A stretch of 64,000 bases of DNA from Microbacteriaceae bacterium 3FA27C10. Its GTDB lineage: Bacteria > Actinomycetota > Actinomycetes > Actinomycetales > Microbacteriaceae. Below are positions 1 through 8,436 of the stretch, piece by piece. The notes under the pieces are model-generated. The model did no database searches and had not been told where the DNA came from. It saw only the letters and a program-made list of their open reading frames with translations. Location: assembly GCA_005502775.1 (NCBI GenBank), contig SCNI01000015.1, forward strand, positions 1 through 64,000, read 5' to 3'. Both the position numbers and the translations under genes were made by a program. Positions within the stretch are counted from its first letter, which is position 1. Each line of letters starts with the position of its first letter.

Positions 1-1
1 G

Positions 2-43
2 CTCTACCCCCGCCTCCCCCTGGGCACCCCCCAGTTCGCCTGA
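2..43 (+). CDS. possible C-terminal tail of a truncated upstream gene
   Basis: The first bases read open in one frame and stop at a TGA at 41-43, giving the tail LYPRLPLGTPQFA. If real, this is the last 13 residues of a plus-strand gene that begins outside the window and is convergent with icd. The strong stem-loop at 95-157 would then lie between two convergent genes and serve both. Thirteen codons are too few to identify a family or to exclude chance, so this is only a suggestion. Confidence 0.25.
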   Translation, partial: LYPRLPLGTPQFA

Positions 44-94
44 CCTCGTCCTCACCCCACCCCACACCAGACCCTCACCCAGAACCAAAAACAA

Positions 95-157
95 GGAGTT
101 CTTCGACGACCCGCCGGCGGGGATGGCCCCGTGGCCGGCGTTTTGTCGAAGAACTCC
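95..157 (-). terminator. stem-loop downstream of icd
   Basis: A 13-bp perfect inverted repeat (95-107 with 145-157) encloses a second inverted repeat (112-118 with 134-140). It lies 26 bases past the icd stop codon. On the plus strand the run TTTT occurs at 141-144, inside the loop side of the right arm, so this is not a classic U-tailed terminator, but position and stability fit transcription termination for icd and perhaps for a convergent plus-strand gene. Confidence 0.6.
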
Positions 158-182
158 GTGTTCTTGGTGAGAGGACGGATGC

Positions 183-1406
183 CTAGGCGGCAGCCTCCAT
201 GCGGGCTTTGAGGTTCTCGTCGAGGGTCGCCAGGAACTCCTCGGTGGTCTGGTACGGCTGGTCGGGGCTGACGAGCAGGGCCAGGTCCTTCGTCATCTTG
301 CCCGACTCGACGGTCTTGATGACCACGTCTTCGAGGGTGAGCGAGAAGTCGATCAGGGCCTGGTTGCCGTCGAGCAGGCCGCGGTGGGCGAGCCCCCGGG
401 TCCAGGCGTAGATCGAGGCGATGGGGTTGGTGGAGGTGGGCTTGCCGGCCTGGTGCTGGCGGTAGTGCCGGGTGACGGTGCCGTGCGCGGCCTCCGCCTC
501 CACGACCTTGCCGTCGGGCGTGGCGAGCACCGAGGTCATCAGGCCCAGCGAGCCGAAGCCCTGCGCCACGGTGTCGCTCTGCACGTCGCCGTCGTAGTTC
601 TTGCAGGCCCAGACGTAGCCGCCCTCCCACTTCATGGCCGAAGCGACCATGTCGTCGATGAGGCGGTGCTCGTAGGTGAGGCCGGCGGCGTCGAACTGCT
701 CCTTGAACTCGGCCTCGAAGATCTCCTGGAAGATGTCCTTGAAGCGACCGTCGTAGGCCTTCAGGATCGTGTTCTTCGTCGAGAGGTAGACCGGGTAGTT
801 GCGGCTGAGGCCGTAGTTGAGCGAGGCGCGGGCGAAGTCGCGGATCGAGGCGTCCTGGTTGTACTGCACCTGGGCGATGCCGTCATCCGGAGCGTCGTAG
901 ACGTCGAACTTCAGGGGCTCCGAGCCGTCTGCCGGCGTGAACTCGACCGTGAGCTTGCCCTTGCCCTTGAACACGAAGTCGGTGGCGCGGTACTGGTCGC
1001 CGAAGGCGTGACGGCCGATGATGATCGGCTTGTTCCAGCCGGGCACCAGGCGCGGGATGTTCGAGATGATGATGGGCTCGCGGAAGATGACGCCGCCGAG
1101 GATGTTGCGGATGGTGCCGTTCGGCGACTTCCACATCTTCTTCAGCCCGAACTCCTCCACGCGCGCCTCGTCGGGCGTGATGGTGGCGCACTTGACGCCG
1201 ACGCCGTGCTTCTGGATGGCGTGGGCGGCGTCGATCGTGACCTGGTCGTCGGTCGCGTCGCGGTGCTCGATGCCGAGGTCGTAGTACTCGAGGTTCACAT
1301 CGAGATAGGGGTGGATCAGCGTGTCTTTGATGGCCTGCCAGATGATGCGCGTCATCTCGTCGCCGTCGAGTTCGACGACAGTGCCTTCAACCTTGATCTT
1401 CTGCAA
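183..1406 (-). CDS. icd: NADP-dependent isocitrate dehydrogenase, class II
   Basis: Oxidative decarboxylation of isocitrate to 2-oxoglutarate in the TCA cycle, with NADP as electron acceptor. The 407-residue length and the N-terminal [14 protein letters not shown] match the homodimeric, eukaryote-like class, not the 740-residue monomeric enzyme of many actinobacteria. The substrate loop [12 protein letters not shown] (about residues 94-105) and the C-terminal half with [11 protein letters not shown] (about 307-317) are intact. The start is TTG at 1406-1404, preceded by GAGGAG six bases upstream; no ATG fits better. It is monocistronic, with a stem-loop downstream and an 11-bp palindrome about 57 bp upstream of the start. 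Confidence 0.97.
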   Translation of the reverse strand: MQKIKVEGTVVELDGDEMTRIIWQAIKDTLIHPYLDVNLEYYDLGIEHRDATDDQVTIDAAHAIQKHGVGVKCATITPDEARVEEFGLKKMWKSPNGTIRNILGGVIFREPIIISNIPRLVPGWNKPIIIGRHAFGDQYRATDFVFKGKGKLTVEFTPADGSEPLKFDVYDAPDDGIAQVQYNQDASIRDFARASLNYGLSRNYPVYLSTKNTILKAYDGRFKDIFQEIFEAEFKEQFDAAGLTYEHRLIDDMVASAMKWEGGYVWACKNYDGDVQSDTVAQGFGSLGLMTSVLATPDGKVVEAEAAHGTVTRHYRQHQAGKPTSTNPIASIYAWTRGLAHRGLLDGNQALIDFSLTLEDVVIKTVESGKMTKDLALLVSPDQPYQTTEEFLATLDENLKARMEAAA

Positions 1407-1462
1407 TTCAGCTCCTCAACAACCGCCGGAAATGGCCCGTGTGCCAGTTTACCCGCTTCCGC

Positions 1463-1486
1463 AACTATCTCGACATCGAGATAGTT
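1463..1486. promoter_or_regulatory. perfect palindrome between icd and the GNAT gene, candidate operator
   Basis: Two 11-bp arms (1463-1473 and 1476-1486) form AACTATCTCGA-CA-TCGAGATAGTT, a perfect inverted repeat with a 2-bp centre. It is centred in the 151-bp divergent spacer, about 57 bp from the icd start and 72 bp from the GNAT start. There is no T-run after it, so an operator is more likely than a terminator. The compact ~20-bp shape fits a dimeric winged-helix repressor (MarR-like), but the regulator is not in this window. Confidence 0.5.
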
Positions 1487-1557
1487 TTGCCCGGCTCGGA
1501 ACGGGGACGGCCCTGCGCCCGGTGGCGCGGCCCTCACGCAGAGGTTAGTCTCTGACC

Positions 1558-2010
1558 ATGAGTGAACTGAGGCTCGAAGAGCTGTCGGCGTCCAACATCG
1601 TCGCGGCCAACACGCTCACGCTCAAGCCCGGTCAGGAGCAGTTCGTGGCCCCGGTCTCGCACTCCATCGCCGAGGCCTACGTGAACCCGGCCACCGCGTG
1701 GCCGCGTGTCGTGCTCGAAGACGACGAGGTCGTCGGTTTCATCATGGGCAACTTCGACCCCGACGCGCAGGAGGACATCTTCCGCGGCTGCATCTGGCGC
1801 ATGAACGTGGCGGCGGATGCGCAGGGCCACGGCGTCGGCCGCTTCGCCGTGCGCGCACTGGCCGACGAGGCCCGCAGCCGCGGCTTCGACCGCATCACCG
1901 TCATCTTCGAGCCGGGCGAGGCGGGGCCGGCGGCGTTCTTCGAGCGCATCGGCTTCGAGCAGATCGGCGAGACCCCCTACGGCGAGACGATCGCCGCTCT
2001 GGCTCTGTGA
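1558..2010 (+). CDS. GNAT acetyltransferase, spermine/spermidine (BltD-like) type
   Basis: 150-residue GNAT-fold N-acetyltransferase that would transfer acetyl from acetyl-CoA to an amine. The acetyl-CoA loop is visible as AQGHGVGRFAVRAL near residues 89-102, with the aromatic-rich end AAFFERIGFEQIGE. The N-terminal pattern KPGQEQFVAPVSHSIAEAY resembles the BltD/polyamine acetyltransferase branch, which is the reason for the substrate suggestion; that specificity is inferred. Its stop overlaps the GTG start of the next gene (GTGA, 2007-2010), so both are translationally coupled. The start ATG at 1558 is the first in frame. Confidence 0.85.
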   Translation: MSELRLEELSASNIVAANTLTLKPGQEQFVAPVSHSIAEAYVNPATAWPRVVLEDDEVVGFIMGNFDPDAQEDIFRGCIWRMNVAADAQGHGVGRFAVRALADEARSRGFDRITVIFEPGEAGPAAFFERIGFEQIGETPYGETIAALAL

Positions 2011-2423
2011 CCGGAGGCCGGAACGACCGGCCGTCCGCGCACGACGAGCAGGAGCATCCGTCGTTCGACGAGCAGGAGCATCCGTCGTTCGTCGCCGCCG
2101 TGCTCGAGGTGGTCGACTCGATTCCGCCTGGGAGAGTACTCAGCTACGGCGACGTGGCGGCGCTGCTCGGCAGCCGCGCCGCACGCGCCGTCGGATCGGT
2201 GATGAGGCGCTACGGAAGCGCGCATCCGTGGTGGCGGGTGGTGCGCTCCGGAGGCCTCCCTCCGGCCGGTCATGAGGTGCGTGCCCGGGAGCACTACGAC
2301 GCCGAAGGCACCCCGCTCCGAGCGATCTCGCGGGAACCGGGTTATGCCGTCAGCTACGCTGTAGCTCGGTGGCAGCCGTTGCACCCGGATGCCCATCACG
2401 AGAGGAACACCCACAGCCGATGA
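2007..2423 (+). CDS. alkyltransferase-like (MGMT-family, no catalytic Cys) protein
   Basis: 138-residue protein with the MGMT DNA-binding fold: PPGRVLSYGDVAALLGSRAARAVGSVM is the helix-turn-helix region with the arginine finger. In true O6-alkylguanine transferases the active site is PCHRV; here the site reads HPWWRVVRSGG, so the methyl-accepting cysteine is absent. This places it with alkyltransferase-like proteins that bind damaged bases and hand lesions to nucleotide excision repair (known for the family; inferred here). The start is GTG at 2007, overlapping the upstream stop; its stop overlaps the next ATG (ATGA, 2420-2423). Residues 13-28 come from a perfect 24-bp tandem duplication. Confidence 0.85.
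   Translation: MTGGRNDRPSAHDEQEHPSFDEQEHPSFVAAVLEVVDSIPPGRVLSYGDVAALLGSRAARAVGSVMRRYGSAHPWWRVVRSGGLPPAGHEVRAREHYDAEGTPLRAISREPGYAVSYAVARWQPLHPDAHHERNTHSR
2043..2090 (+). repeat. 24-bp perfect tandem duplication inside the alkyltransferase-like gene
   Basis: Positions 2043-2066 and 2067-2090 are identical and in frame, giving two copies of DEQEHPSF near the N-terminus, just before the conserved domain begins. Being a multiple of three it keeps the frame. Its perfect identity suggests a recent slippage event or a variable-number repeat. Confidence 0.95.
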
Positions 2424-2830
2424 AGAGACGCGTACTTCTCGCCGGGCTCGCGGCGGCAGGTCTCGTCGCCGCGCTGTCCGGCTGCACCCTCGCGAACGCC
2501 ATCACACCGCCCGTGCAGGCCGCGCTCTACCCGACGCTCGCCGACTCGCAGGCCTCGAGCTCCGTGGTGAAGGCTCCGTCGTGGGTTCCCGAGAACGCGG
2601 TGATGATCCGCATGAAGGAGAACACCGAGACGGGTGACGCCATCATGCAGTTCGGAGTGCCCACTCCGGCGACGATCGGCACCACCTGCGACCCCTCGAT
2701 CGCCGGCAACACGCCTCCGCTCGACGACACCTGGTGGCCCCAGGCCCTCGACACCTCGAACATCCTGTGCCAGGACGGCTGGCACATCGTGTTCATGTAC
2801 GGCTCGCAGTACTTCGCCTGGAAGCCCTGA
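2420..2830 (+). CDS. small secreted lipoprotein of unknown function
   Basis: 136 residues starting at the ATG at 2420, which overlaps the upstream stop (ATGA). The N-terminus MKRRVLLAGLAAAGLVAALSGC is a lipoprotein signal peptide with lipobox LSGC, so Cys22 should be lipidated and the protein held on the outer face of the membrane. The mature part has three further cysteines (in TTCDPS, ILCQDGW and none paired obviously) and many Trp/Tyr near the C-terminus (DGWHIVFMYGSQYFAW). I do not recognise a family. An earlier in-frame ATG at 2369 would lie inside the previous gene and bury the signal peptide, so it was not used. Confidence 0.85.
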   Translation: MKRRVLLAGLAAAGLVAALSGCTLANAITPPVQAALYPTLADSQASSSVVKAPSWVPENAVMIRMKENTETGDAIMQFGVPTPATIGTTCDPSIAGNTPPLDDTWWPQALDTSNILCQDGWHIVFMYGSQYFAWKP

Positions 2831-2839
2831 CCCGGCGCC

Positions 2840-3313
2840 CTACCCCGCCGCGACCCGGATGAGGGTGCAGACGGCGAGAACGACGACGGCGGCCCCGACG
2901 ATCAGGTCGGTCCAGGTCGCGAGCGTCTCTTGGGCGTTCTTGCCCTTCTTCGGGAGGTGCATGGCGCCCGCGACGAGGAGGAAGACTCCGCCCGCGACCC
3001 CCGCCGGGAGCGCCCACCCGGGCACCAGCGCGAGGAGACCGGCCAGGCCCATGCCGATGTTCGCCGTGCCCAGCTCGCGGATGAGCTGCTGCTCAGGGAC
3101 GCTCGGGGCGGAAGAGCCGAGAATCGCGGCCGTCGGTCCCCGACCGGAGACCTGGGCGGCTCCGGCCACCAGCAGCCGCGTGCCGACTCCCCAGAAGACC
3201 CACCACTTTCCGAACACCAGCACCGGATCGCCGCCGGCGACGGCGAGCTCGATACCGCCCGAGACCACGGGCAAGACGATGGTCTGCGTGATCACCAGAA
3301 TGGCGTAGCCCAC
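2840..3313 (-). CDS. small membrane protein, possibly DUF6790-like
   Basis: 157 residues, GTG start, four predicted membrane segments (about residues 4-25, 38-55, 87-112 and 135-154) and a KWWVFWGVGTRLLVAG motif in the second segment. The KWW/VFW plus GxRL pattern recalls proteins annotated as DUF6790, but I cannot verify this. The cytoplasmic loop before the last segment is basic (PKKGKNAQ). It is convergent with the lipoprotein gene, 9 bp apart, and its start is downstream-facing to the ABC exporter operon end. No function is proposed. Confidence 0.7.
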   Translation of the reverse strand: MGYAILVITQTIVLPVVSGGIELAVAGGDPVLVFGKWWVFWGVGTRLLVAGAAQVSGRGPTAAILGSSAPSVPEQQLIRELGTANIGMGLAGLLALVPGWALPAGVAGGVFLLVAGAMHLPKKGKNAQETLATWTDLIVGAAVVVLAVCTLIRVAAG

Positions 3314-3329
3314 GATTCCCCCTCCGCCG

Positions 3330-5144
3330 CTACACGAGCGAGTCTCGCCAGGAGGCGTGCATCTGGGCGAAGCGCCCGTCGCCGCCGATGAGCTCGGCTG
3401 GTGAGCCGTCTTCGACGATCCGCCCGTTCTGCATCACGAGCACCCGGTCGGCGATCGACACGGTCGACAACCGATGCGCGATGATGACGGCCGTGCGGTC
3501 GGCGAGGAGCGTCTGCAGCGCATCCTGCACCAGGCGCTCGCTCGGGATGTCGAGCGACGCCGTGGCCTCGTCGAGGATGAGCACGGCCGGGTCGGCGAGA
3601 AAGGCGCGGGCGAACGAGATGAGCTGCCGCTGCCCGGCCGACACCCGGCCGCCGCGCTTGTTCACGTCGGTCTCGTAGCCGTTCGGGAGCCCTCGGATGA
3701 ACGCGTCGGCGCCCACCGCGCGCGCCGCCGCCTCGATCTCCTCACGGCTCGCGTCGGGCTTGCCGATCGCGATGTTGTCGGCAACCGTTCCGGAGAACAG
3801 GTAGGCCTCCTGCGTGACCATCACGATGGCCCGGCGCAGGTCTTTCGGATGCAGCTCCCGCAGATCGATGCCGTCGAGCGTCACCCGGCCGCGGGTGGGG
3901 TCGTAGAAGCGCGAGATGAGCTTGGCGAGCGTCGACTTGCCGGCGCCGGTGGAGCCCACGAGCGCCACGGTCTGGCCCGCCGGGAGGGTGAGGTCGAAGT
4001 GCGGCAGGATGGGCCGGTCTTCGGTGTACCCGAACTCGACGCCCTCGAACGAGATCGCGCCGGCCGATTCCCAGAGGTCGACGGGCTGCTCGGGGTCGGG
4101 CACGCTCGGCTCCTCCTCGAGCACGCCCGAGATCTTCTCCAGCGCGGCCGTGGCGCTCTGGTAGGAGTTGTAGAACATGGCCATGTCTTCCATCGGGTCG
4201 AAGAAGCGCCGCGTGTAGAGCACGGCGGCGAGCAGCACACCCACCGCGAGGCCGCCGTCGATCACCCGGAAGCCACCCACGAGCAGCACCACGGCCACGG
4301 CCACGTTGCCGATCAGCACCAGCCCGGGGTCGTAGACGCCGAAGAGCTTGATCACGCGGGCGTTGGCGTCGCGGTAGTCCTCCACCAGGCCGCCGAACTC
4401 GGCCTCGTTGCGCTTCTCCTTGCGGAACGCCTTCACCGCGCGGATGCCCGTCATGGTCTCGACGAACATCACGATGAGCCGCGCCGACGCCACGCGCGTG
4501 CGTCGGAACATCCGCTGCGACCGCAGCTGGAACCAGCGCGTCAGCACCGCGAGCGGCACGAGCGCCGCGAGCAGGATGAAGCCGCTCGCAGGGTCGAGGA
4601 GGAACAGCGCGATCGCCGTGAACAGCATGTACAGCACGCCCTGCACGAGCTGGTTGATGCCCGAGTCGAGCAGCTCGCGGATGGCATCGAGGTCGCTCGT
4701 CTGCCGGGAGATGATGCGCCCGGAGGTGTAGCTCTCGTGGAACTCGAGGCTGAGCTTCTGGGTGTGCAGGAACACGCGCTTGCGCAGGTCGAACAGGATC
4801 GCCTGGCTGATGCGCGCCGAGAGGATGGTGAACCAGGCGATGAGCGTGGCGCCCACCACCCCGGAGAGCAGGTAGGCGAGACCGGCGAAGGCCACGGGCA
4901 TCCAGTCGGCGTTCAGCAGCGCGGGGAGCCCGGTGTCGATGCCGTAGGCGATGATGGCGGGGCCGGCGACCTGCGAGAGGGTGCTGATGACCACCACCAC
5001 GATGCTGAGCACGAGCCGTGCCCGCATGGGCTGCACGAGCGAGCCGAGCAGGCGCAGCGAGCGGGCACGGATCTGCTTGCTCTCGGCGCGCGAGAAGTCG
5101 TCGCGTTCCTCGCCACCGACTCCGCGGACGGATGCGTCGGTCAT
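3330..5144 (-). CDS. ABC exporter half-transporter with catalytic Walker B (partner B)
   Basis: 604 residues: six-helix type I exporter domain (about 40-330) followed by a nucleotide-binding domain (about 365-600). Walker A is [10 protein letters not shown], Walker B ends [10 protein letters not shown] with the catalytic Glu, and the switch is AHRLS. The signature motif is degenerate: VSAGQ instead of LSGGQ. Its ATG overlaps the stop of the upstream half-transporter by 4 bp (ATGA), so the two are made together and very likely form a heterodimer. Substrate unknown; family members export drugs, lipids or peptides. It is the last gene of the pair. Confidence 0.93.
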   Translation of the reverse strand: MTDASVRGVGGEERDDFSRAESKQIRARSLRLLGSLVQPMRARLVLSIVVVVISTLSQVAGPAIIAYGIDTGLPALLNADWMPVAFAGLAYLLSGVVGATLIAWFTILSARISQAILFDLRKRVFLHTQKLSLEFHESYTSGRIISRQTSDLDAIRELLDSGINQLVQGVLYMLFTAIALFLLDPASGFILLAALVPLAVLTRWFQLRSQRMFRRTRVASARLIVMFVETMTGIRAVKAFRKEKRNEAEFGGLVEDYRDANARVIKLFGVYDPGLVLIGNVAVAVVLLVGGFRVIDGGLAVGVLLAAVLYTRRFFDPMEDMAMFYNSYQSATAALEKISGVLEEEPSVPDPEQPVDLWESAGAISFEGVEFGYTEDRPILPHFDLTLPAGQTVALVGSTGAGKSTLAKLISRFYDPTRGRVTLDGIDLRELHPKDLRRAIVMVTQEAYLFSGTVADNIAIGKPDASREEIEAAARAVGADAFIRGLPNGYETDVNKRGGRVSAGQRQLISFARAFLADPAVLILDEATASLDIPSERLVQDALQTLLADRTAVIIAHRLSTVSIADRVLVMQNGRIVEDGSPAELIGGDGRFAQMHASWRDSLV

Positions 5145-7021
5145 CTCGTCACCTCCTCGGTGCGTTCTGCGGTCGGTCTGTCTTCATCGCGCTCGTCGTC
5201 CAGCAAGGCCCGCTCGCGCGCTTCTTCGCCTTCCAGGCTCGAGATCACGAAGCGGTAGTGCTCGCTCGAGGAGAGCAGCTCGGCGTGCGTTCCCACCGCG
5301 GTGATGCGCCCCTCCTGCAGCAGCGCAACGCGATCGGCGAGCGCCACCGTGGAGGGCCGGTGCGCCACGATGAGCGCCGTGGTGGTGGCGAGCACCCGCC
5401 GCAGCGCGGCCTCCACGAGCGCCTCGGTGTCGACGTCGAGCGCCGACAGCGGGTCGTCGAGCACCAGGATGCTCGGCTTCGCCGCGATCGCCCGGGCGAG
5501 CGCGAGCCGCTGCCGCTGCCCGCCGGAGAGGCTCATGCCCTCCTCGCCGATCTTCGTGTCGAGCCCCTGCGGCAGCTCGTCGACGAAGGTGGCCTGCGCG
5601 ATCTCGAGCGCTTCGCGGAGCTCGGCCTCCGTGGCGTCGGGCCGGCCGAGCAGCACGTTCTCACGCACGGTCTGGCTGAAGAGCGTGGCCTCCTCGAAGG
5701 CCATCGCCACCCGGGTGCGCAACTCGTCGCGGCGGAGCTCCCGCACGTCGACGCCATCGACGCGCACGGCACCGCCGGTCACGTCGTAGAGCCGGCTGGC
5801 CAGCGCCGTGAGCGTCGACTTGCCCGAGCCCGTGAGGCCGACGAGGGCCATGGTCTCCCCCGGCCGCACGGTGAGCGTCACGCCGTCGAGCAGGTCGGAG
5901 AAGGCCTCCGGCGCATCCTGGTAGCGAAAGTGCACCTCGTCGAACGAGAGCTCGCCGCGGCCGTCGGCGATCGAACGGGGTTCGGCCGGGTCTTCGATGG
6001 TGTTCACCGCATCCATCACCTCGAAGAAGCGCAGGGTCGCGGTCTTCGCGTCGAGGGTCATGGCGAGGAAGTAGCCGAGCGACCAGATGGGGAACAGCAG
6101 CACCGTCCCGGTGGCGAAGAACGCCACCAGTTCGCCCACCGAGGAGGCTCCGGTCGAGGCCAGCCACACGCCCACCACGAGGCACACCCCGAAGGCGAGG
6201 TCGGGGATGAGGGTGAGGTAGAGCCAGATGCCCGCGATGGCCTTGGCCTTCTCGATCTCGGTGCCGCGCAGCTGCTCGGCCTGGCTCTCGAAGCGCTTGA
6301 GGGCGTAGCGGCTGCGCCCGAAGGCCTTGAGCACCCGGATGCCGTGCACCGACTCCTCGACGCTCGTCGCGAGGTCGCCCGCCTGGTCCTGGCTGCGCCG
6401 CGCGACGTCGGAGTACTTGCGCTCGAAGGCGAAGCTGTAGATCATCACGGGCACGGCCGCGGCCACGAAGATGAGCCCGAGCACCCAGTTGAGCAACAGC
6501 AGGATGACGGCGCCGCCCACGATCGTGAGCACGTTCACCACGAGCAGCACGAGCCCGAACGAGAGCCAGCGCCGGATGAGGTTGAGGTCGCTCACGGCGC
6601 GCGAGAGCAGCTGCCCGCTCGGCCAGCGGTCGTGAAAGGCCACCGGAAGGTCTTGCAGCTGCCGGTAGAGCGCGTTGCGCATCCGCGACTCCACGTAGGT
6701 TCCCGGCGTGAGCACGAGGGCGCGACGGGCGCCGATCAGCACCGCCTCGAGCACGCCGAGGGTGAGCACGATCCCGGCGGCGAGCCAGATCTGCGAGGCG
6801 TCGCCGTCGGCGAGCGGTCCGTCGACCATCCACTGCAGCACCTGCGGGATGGCGAGCGCCACCACGCTCGCGGAGAGCGACACCACCATGGCGCCGTAGA
6901 TGCGCGGCAGCGCCGGCTTCACGAAGGGATGCAGGCGCGACAGCACCGCCACCGTACTGGTAGCAGTCGACTCGGCTTCCATGACCATCTCTTTCGTGGG
7001 GGTGCGTCTGCGTGAGGGCAC
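5141..7021 (-). CDS. ABC exporter half-transporter with degenerate Walker B (partner A)
   Basis: 626 residues with six membrane helices (about 35-330) and an ATP-binding domain (about 365-595). Walker A is GLTGSGKST, the signature is the canonical LSGGQRQR, but Walker B ends [12 protein letters not shown]: Asp replaces the catalytic Glu. Together with partner B this gives one working site (its LSGGQ with the partner's LDE) and one degenerate site (its LDD with the partner's VSAGQ), as in TM287/288-type heterodimers. The GTG at 7021 has GGGGGT about 7 bases upstream; an internal ATG at 6988 preceded by GAAAGAG is an equally possible start, giving 615 residues. Confidence 0.93.
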   Translation of the reverse strand: MPSRRRTPTKEMVMEAESTATSTVAVLSRLHPFVKPALPRIYGAMVVSLSASVVALAIPQVLQWMVDGPLADGDASQIWLAAGIVLTLGVLEAVLIGARRALVLTPGTYVESRMRNALYRQLQDLPVAFHDRWPSGQLLSRAVSDLNLIRRWLSFGLVLLVVNVLTIVGGAVILLLLNWVLGLIFVAAAVPVMIYSFAFERKYSDVARRSQDQAGDLATSVEESVHGIRVLKAFGRSRYALKRFESQAEQLRGTEIEKAKAIAGIWLYLTLIPDLAFGVCLVVGVWLASTGASSVGELVAFFATGTVLLFPIWSLGYFLAMTLDAKTATLRFFEVMDAVNTIEDPAEPRSIADGRGELSFDEVHFRYQDAPEAFSDLLDGVTLTVRPGETMALVGLTGSGKSTLTALASRLYDVTGGAVRVDGVDVRELRRDELRTRVAMAFEEATLFSQTVRENVLLGRPDATEAELREALEIAQATFVDELPQGLDTKIGEEGMSLSGGQRQRLALARAIAAKPSILVLDDPLSALDVDTEALVEAALRRVLATTTALIVAHRPSTVALADRVALLQEGRITAVGTHAELLSSSEHYRFVISSLEGEEARERALLDDERDEDRPTAERTEEVTR

Positions 7022-7028
7022 GACGAAT

Positions 7029-7045
7029 ACCCCCTTTGAGGGGGT
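7029..7045 (-). promoter_or_regulatory. hairpin overlapping the ribosome binding site of the ABC exporter
   Basis: ACCCCC-TCAAA-GGGGGT on the minus strand (7029-7034 with 7040-7045) forms a 6-bp all-strong stem with a 5-base loop. The GGGGGT arm is the only purine-rich element upstream of the GTG start at 7021. The same hairpin lies about 80 bp after the stop of the dimethylargininase gene, so it could instead act as its terminator, though no U-run follows. Confidence 0.4.
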
Positions 7046-7125
7046 GTTGGCGTCGAGGCAGCCTTATAGGCTACCCTCGCGATGCCACGGAATGCAACCG
7101 CGGCGGGCGCCGAGCATCCGAGGGC

Positions 7126-8331
7126 TCAGCGCACCCGCACGGAGAGACAGGTCACGCAGCCCTCGAGCTTCTCGAACTCGGAGATGTCGACGGAGATCAC
7201 CCGGTAGCCGAGTCCTTCGATCAGCCGGGCCGACTCCGGGGCGGAGGCCGCGAGCAGCACGGTGTCGTCGGCGAGCACCACGACGTGGGCTCCCGCCGGC
7301 TCCGGCATCTCGAGGAAGCGGTCGAACACGAAGGGGTCGTCGACGAGCGGGCGGTAGCCGATGACGGTGCCGTCGGGCAGCGCGGTGACGGCGCTCTTGA
7401 GGTGCAGCACCTTGGTGATCGGCACGGCCACGACCGAGTAGCCGCGCGGCGCGAGGATCTTGCGCAGCTGCCGGATGCCGTCGGAGTTCGTGCGCCCGCC
7501 GCGCCCCACGTAGACGGTCGAGCCGATCTTCAGCACGTCGCCGCCGTCGAGGGTGCCGGGTCGCGCGATCCGCAGCACCTCGATGCCGAGGGATCGCACG
7601 GTCGCCTCCACAGCCTCGGTCTCGGCCACCCGCTCCTCGGCGCCCGGGTTCGTGATCACCGCGAGGGCGCCGAACATCACCACCGTGTCCTCCACGAACA
7701 CCGAGTCGGCGAGATCGTCGGCCGTGTCGACCTCCACCGGGTCCCAGCCGGCTCCGGTGAGCGCGGCGAGATACGACTCCCACTGCTCCTCGGCGAGATC
7801 GACGTCGACCGGGGAGCGCTCGATGTGGGTCACGAGGCCGTCGGCGAGCGTGGCCGCGGGCCGGCGCACGAGGGCGTAGCGCTTGCGCAGCACCTCCTCT
7901 TCGGCATCGCTCGCGAGAGCGGCGTAGATGCGGCGCGCGACGGTCACCGAGGCCAGCACGCCGGCGATGATGAAGATCAGGTTGTTCCCCAGCAGGGTCG
8001 CGGCGAGCGGGGCGAGCATGGCGTCGAGCGCGATGCCGGCGCCGAGGGCGGAGATCCCCGTGCCCACGAAGGCGGCGAGCGTCGCCCCCACGACGCCCGC
8101 GATGAGTGCCGTGTACCAGCGGCGGTAGGCGCCCACGATGCCGAAGACGGCTGCGAACACGAACAGCAGCAGCGTCGCCGGCAGGAAGTAGGGCGAATAC
8201 GCCGTGAACACCTGCGGATTCTGGGCGTTGCCGACGAAGAAGGCGAGGTCGGCTCCGACGAGCGCGATCAGGGCGACGGCCACGGCCGCGACGAGCGAGG
8301 CCCCGAGCGATCGGAGACGGAGTGAAGACAT
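7126..8331 (-). CDS. membrane-anchored dimethylargininase-like amidinotransferase-fold protein
   Basis: 401 residues in two parts. Residues 1-140 hold about four membrane helices (8-28, 48-70, 76-98, 112-130). Residues 165-401 are a pentein-fold domain of the N,N-dimethylarginine dimethylaminohydrolase (DDAH) family: FVEDTVV (212-218), DGGD (262-265), His310 in VLHLKS, and the C-terminal EGCVTCLSVR with Cys395 at the expected nucleophile position. DDAH hydrolyses methylated arginines to citrulline. The soluble family is about 255 residues, so the N-terminal membrane half is extra. Substrate is inferred from motifs. It is alone, about 105 bp from purH. Confidence 0.85.
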   Translation of the reverse strand: MSSLRLRSLGASLVAAVAVALIALVGADLAFFVGNAQNPQVFTAYSPYFLPATLLLFVFAAVFGIVGAYRRWYTALIAGVVGATLAAFVGTGISALGAGIALDAMLAPLAATLLGNNLIFIIAGVLASVTVARRIYAALASDAEEEVLRKRYALVRRPAATLADGLVTHIERSPVDVDLAEEQWESYLAALTGAGWDPVEVDTADDLADSVFVEDTVVMFGALAVITNPGAEERVAETEAVEATVRSLGIEVLRIARPGTLDGGDVLKIGSTVYVGRGGRTNSDGIRQLRKILAPRGYSVVAVPITKVLHLKSAVTALPDGTVIGYRPLVDDPFVFDRFLEMPEPAGAHVVVLADDTVLLAASAPESARLIEGLGYRVISVDISEFEKLEGCVTCLSVRVR

Positions 8332-8436
8332 TCTTTGACCTTAGGTGATTCTGGCTGGATGCCACCGGTGCGGCACCCGAATACCGGCTCGATGCTGGCT
8401 CGACAGGCCGGCGACGAGCGTCACCGGCCCGACGGT

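Noticed and set aside
3474-7015. Long plus-strand open frames opposite the ABC exporter pair
   Set aside because: Same antisense artefact; no start context, no recognisable domain, and the minus-strand frames carry complete ABC motifs.
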